The notes under the pieces are model-generated. The model was not told the origin of the DNA and ran no database searches. It saw nothing but the letters and a program-made list of their open reading frames with translations. Positions 5,132-6,073 of a stretch of 6,073 nucleotides of DNA are shown piece after piece; positions within the stretch are counted from its first letter, which is position 1, and every line of letters starts with the position of its first letter. A program made the translations under genes and the position numbers. Source of the DNA: Acidobacteriota bacterium (GTDB lineage Bacteria; Acidobacteriota; Terriglobia; UBA7540); contig JAJYJL010000565.1 of the NCBI GenBank assembly GCA_021789565.1, forward strand, positions 1 to 6,073, read 5' to 3'.

Positions 5132-6073
5132 ATGGCATCTACTTTCCTGCAATGCATTGAAGAATCCTGCGGCCGCAGGCAGGACCCCAAAAAGGAGCTG
5201 CACCAGTGTGCCTGGTGCGGCGGTCTGCTCGACGTTAAATACGAATTTGACATCACGGACCCGGGCGCCTTGCGTTCCGCCTGGCACCAGCGGCGCCTGA
5301 GCGGAGAACCCATTGACCGGAGCGGCGTCTGGCGTTTCCGCGAACTGTTGCCGTTCATCGGGCCGCATGATCGTGTGATTTCTCTCTCAGAAGGTTCCAC
5401 GCCGCTGGTGGGAACGCGGCGCGCAGGCTGGTGGGCTGGCCCTGTGCATCTCACCATCAAGCACCAGGGAATCAACCCGACCGGGTCCTTCAAGGACCTT
5501 GGCATGACAGCCTGCATCACGCGAGCCGCCTCATTGGGCGTGCGCATGGTTGCCTGCGCTTCAACAGGGAACACGTCTTCCTCGATGGCGGCTTACGCGG
5601 GCCGGGCGGGAATGAAGGCTATCCTTTTTGTTCCTTACCGGCAGATCTCCGCCGCCAAGCTGGCCCAGGCGCTGGATTTTGGAGCGGTGGTTGTCGAAAT
5701 TGGCGACACATTTGATGAAGCCTTTCAGTTGCTTCGTCAGGTTGCCGCGGAGATGGATTTTTATCTTGTCAATTCCATCAACCCGTTCCGCATTGAAGGC
5801 CAGAAAACCATTGTGGCGGAGATGATGGAACAGCGCGCCTGGCGCCCGCCGGACTACATCGTGGTGCCGGGTGGAAATCTGGGGAACGCTTCAGCCATCG
5901 GCAAGGGATTGCGGGAGCTGAAAGAAATGGGTTTTATCGAGAAGGTGCCGAAAGTGGTGGTGATCCAGGCTGCCGGAGCGAACCCTTTTTATCGCACGCT
6001 TGAGGCCGGCTCACAGGAGCTGATTCCGGTGGACAAGCCCGACACCGAGGCGACCGCCATCCGCATCGGCCGG
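5132..6073 (+). CDS. thrC: Threonine synthase, partial (C-terminus beyond window)
   Basis: A pyridoxal-phosphate enzyme that converts O-phospho-L-homoserine and water to L-threonine and phosphate, the last step of threonine synthesis. The frame runs open from the ATG at 5132 to the right edge, giving 314 residues; perhaps 80 or more remain outside. An N-terminal zinc-ribbon-like segment has four cysteines, C8 and C13, then C26 and C29 in CAWCGGLLDV. The phosphate/substrate region LSEGSTPLVG is at 85-94. The Schiff-base lysine is K121 in NPTGSFKDLGM. ASTGNTSSSMAAYAGRAG (143-160) and VVPGGNLGNASAIGKG (244-259) form the cofactor-binding loops. This places it in the compact, zinc-ribbon-containing group of threonine synthases. 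It begins 66 bases after the aspartate kinase stop and is probably co-transcribed with it. AAGAG (5123-5127) is a weak ribosome site. No in-frame ATG or GTG was seen in the gap upstream. Related fold-type II enzymes such as cysteate synthase share these motifs, but the context favours threonine synthase. Confidence 0.93.
   Translation, partial: MASTFLQCIEESCGRRQDPKKELHQCAWCGGLLDVKYEFDITDPGALRSAWHQRRLSGEPIDRSGVWRFRELLPFIGPHDRVISLSEGSTPLVGTRRAGWWAGPVHLTIKHQGINPTGSFKDLGMTACITRAASLGVRMVACASTGNTSSSMAAYAGRAGMKAILFVPYRQISAAKLAQALDFGAVVVEIGDTFDEAFQLLRQVAAEMDFYLVNSINPFRIEGQKTIVAEMMEQRAWRPPDYIVVPGGNLGNASAIGKGLRELKEMGFIEKVPKVVVIQAAGANPFYRTLEAGSQELIPVDKPDTEATAIRIGR

Noticed and set aside
5062..5574. Minus-strand open frame of 170 residues opposite threonine synthase
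   Set aside because: It lies opposite the conserved threonine synthase frame and has no recognisable motif.

Overview
The window looks like chromosomal DNA of a Gram-negative-type bacterium with moderately high GC. Protein style and gene arrangement fit Acidobacteriota or a similar soil lineage, but that placement is inference from general resemblance only. No mobile element, CRISPR array, tRNA or rRNA was recognised.

Left part (minus strand, 1-1603): a two-component pair. A membrane-bound sensor histidine kinase (1603 to 362) is followed 62 bases later by a response regulator whose receiver domain is visible (299 to 1); the rest of the regulator lies beyond the left edge. The receiver sequence resembles NtrC/AtoC-type regulators, so a sigma-54 activator with AAA+ and DNA-binding domains may follow, but this is not visible.

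Middle (1604-2636): about 1.03 kb between divergently transcribed genes with no convincing coding sequence. It is lower in GC and unusually rich in symmetric sequence: a long paired structure (1828-1891), a 13-base palindrome (1982-1994), a 28-base nested dyad built of four GGTAC half-sites (2138-2165), a long imperfect inverted repeat (2211-2314), and five TACCTT words in 375 bases. This is the most interesting part of the window and could hold operators, a structured leader or a small RNA.

Right part (plus strand, 2637-6073): a LysR-family regulator, a monofunctional aspartate kinase with two C-terminal ACT domains, and a threonine synthase cut by the right edge. The gaps are 68 and 66 bases, so the three may form one transcription unit. 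Aspartate kinase makes the first intermediate of the aspartate pathway and threonine synthase makes its threonine end product, so the cluster most likely serves threonine (and shared aspartate-family) synthesis, with the LysR protein a candidate regulator. Homoserine dehydrogenase and homoserine kinase are not in the window.
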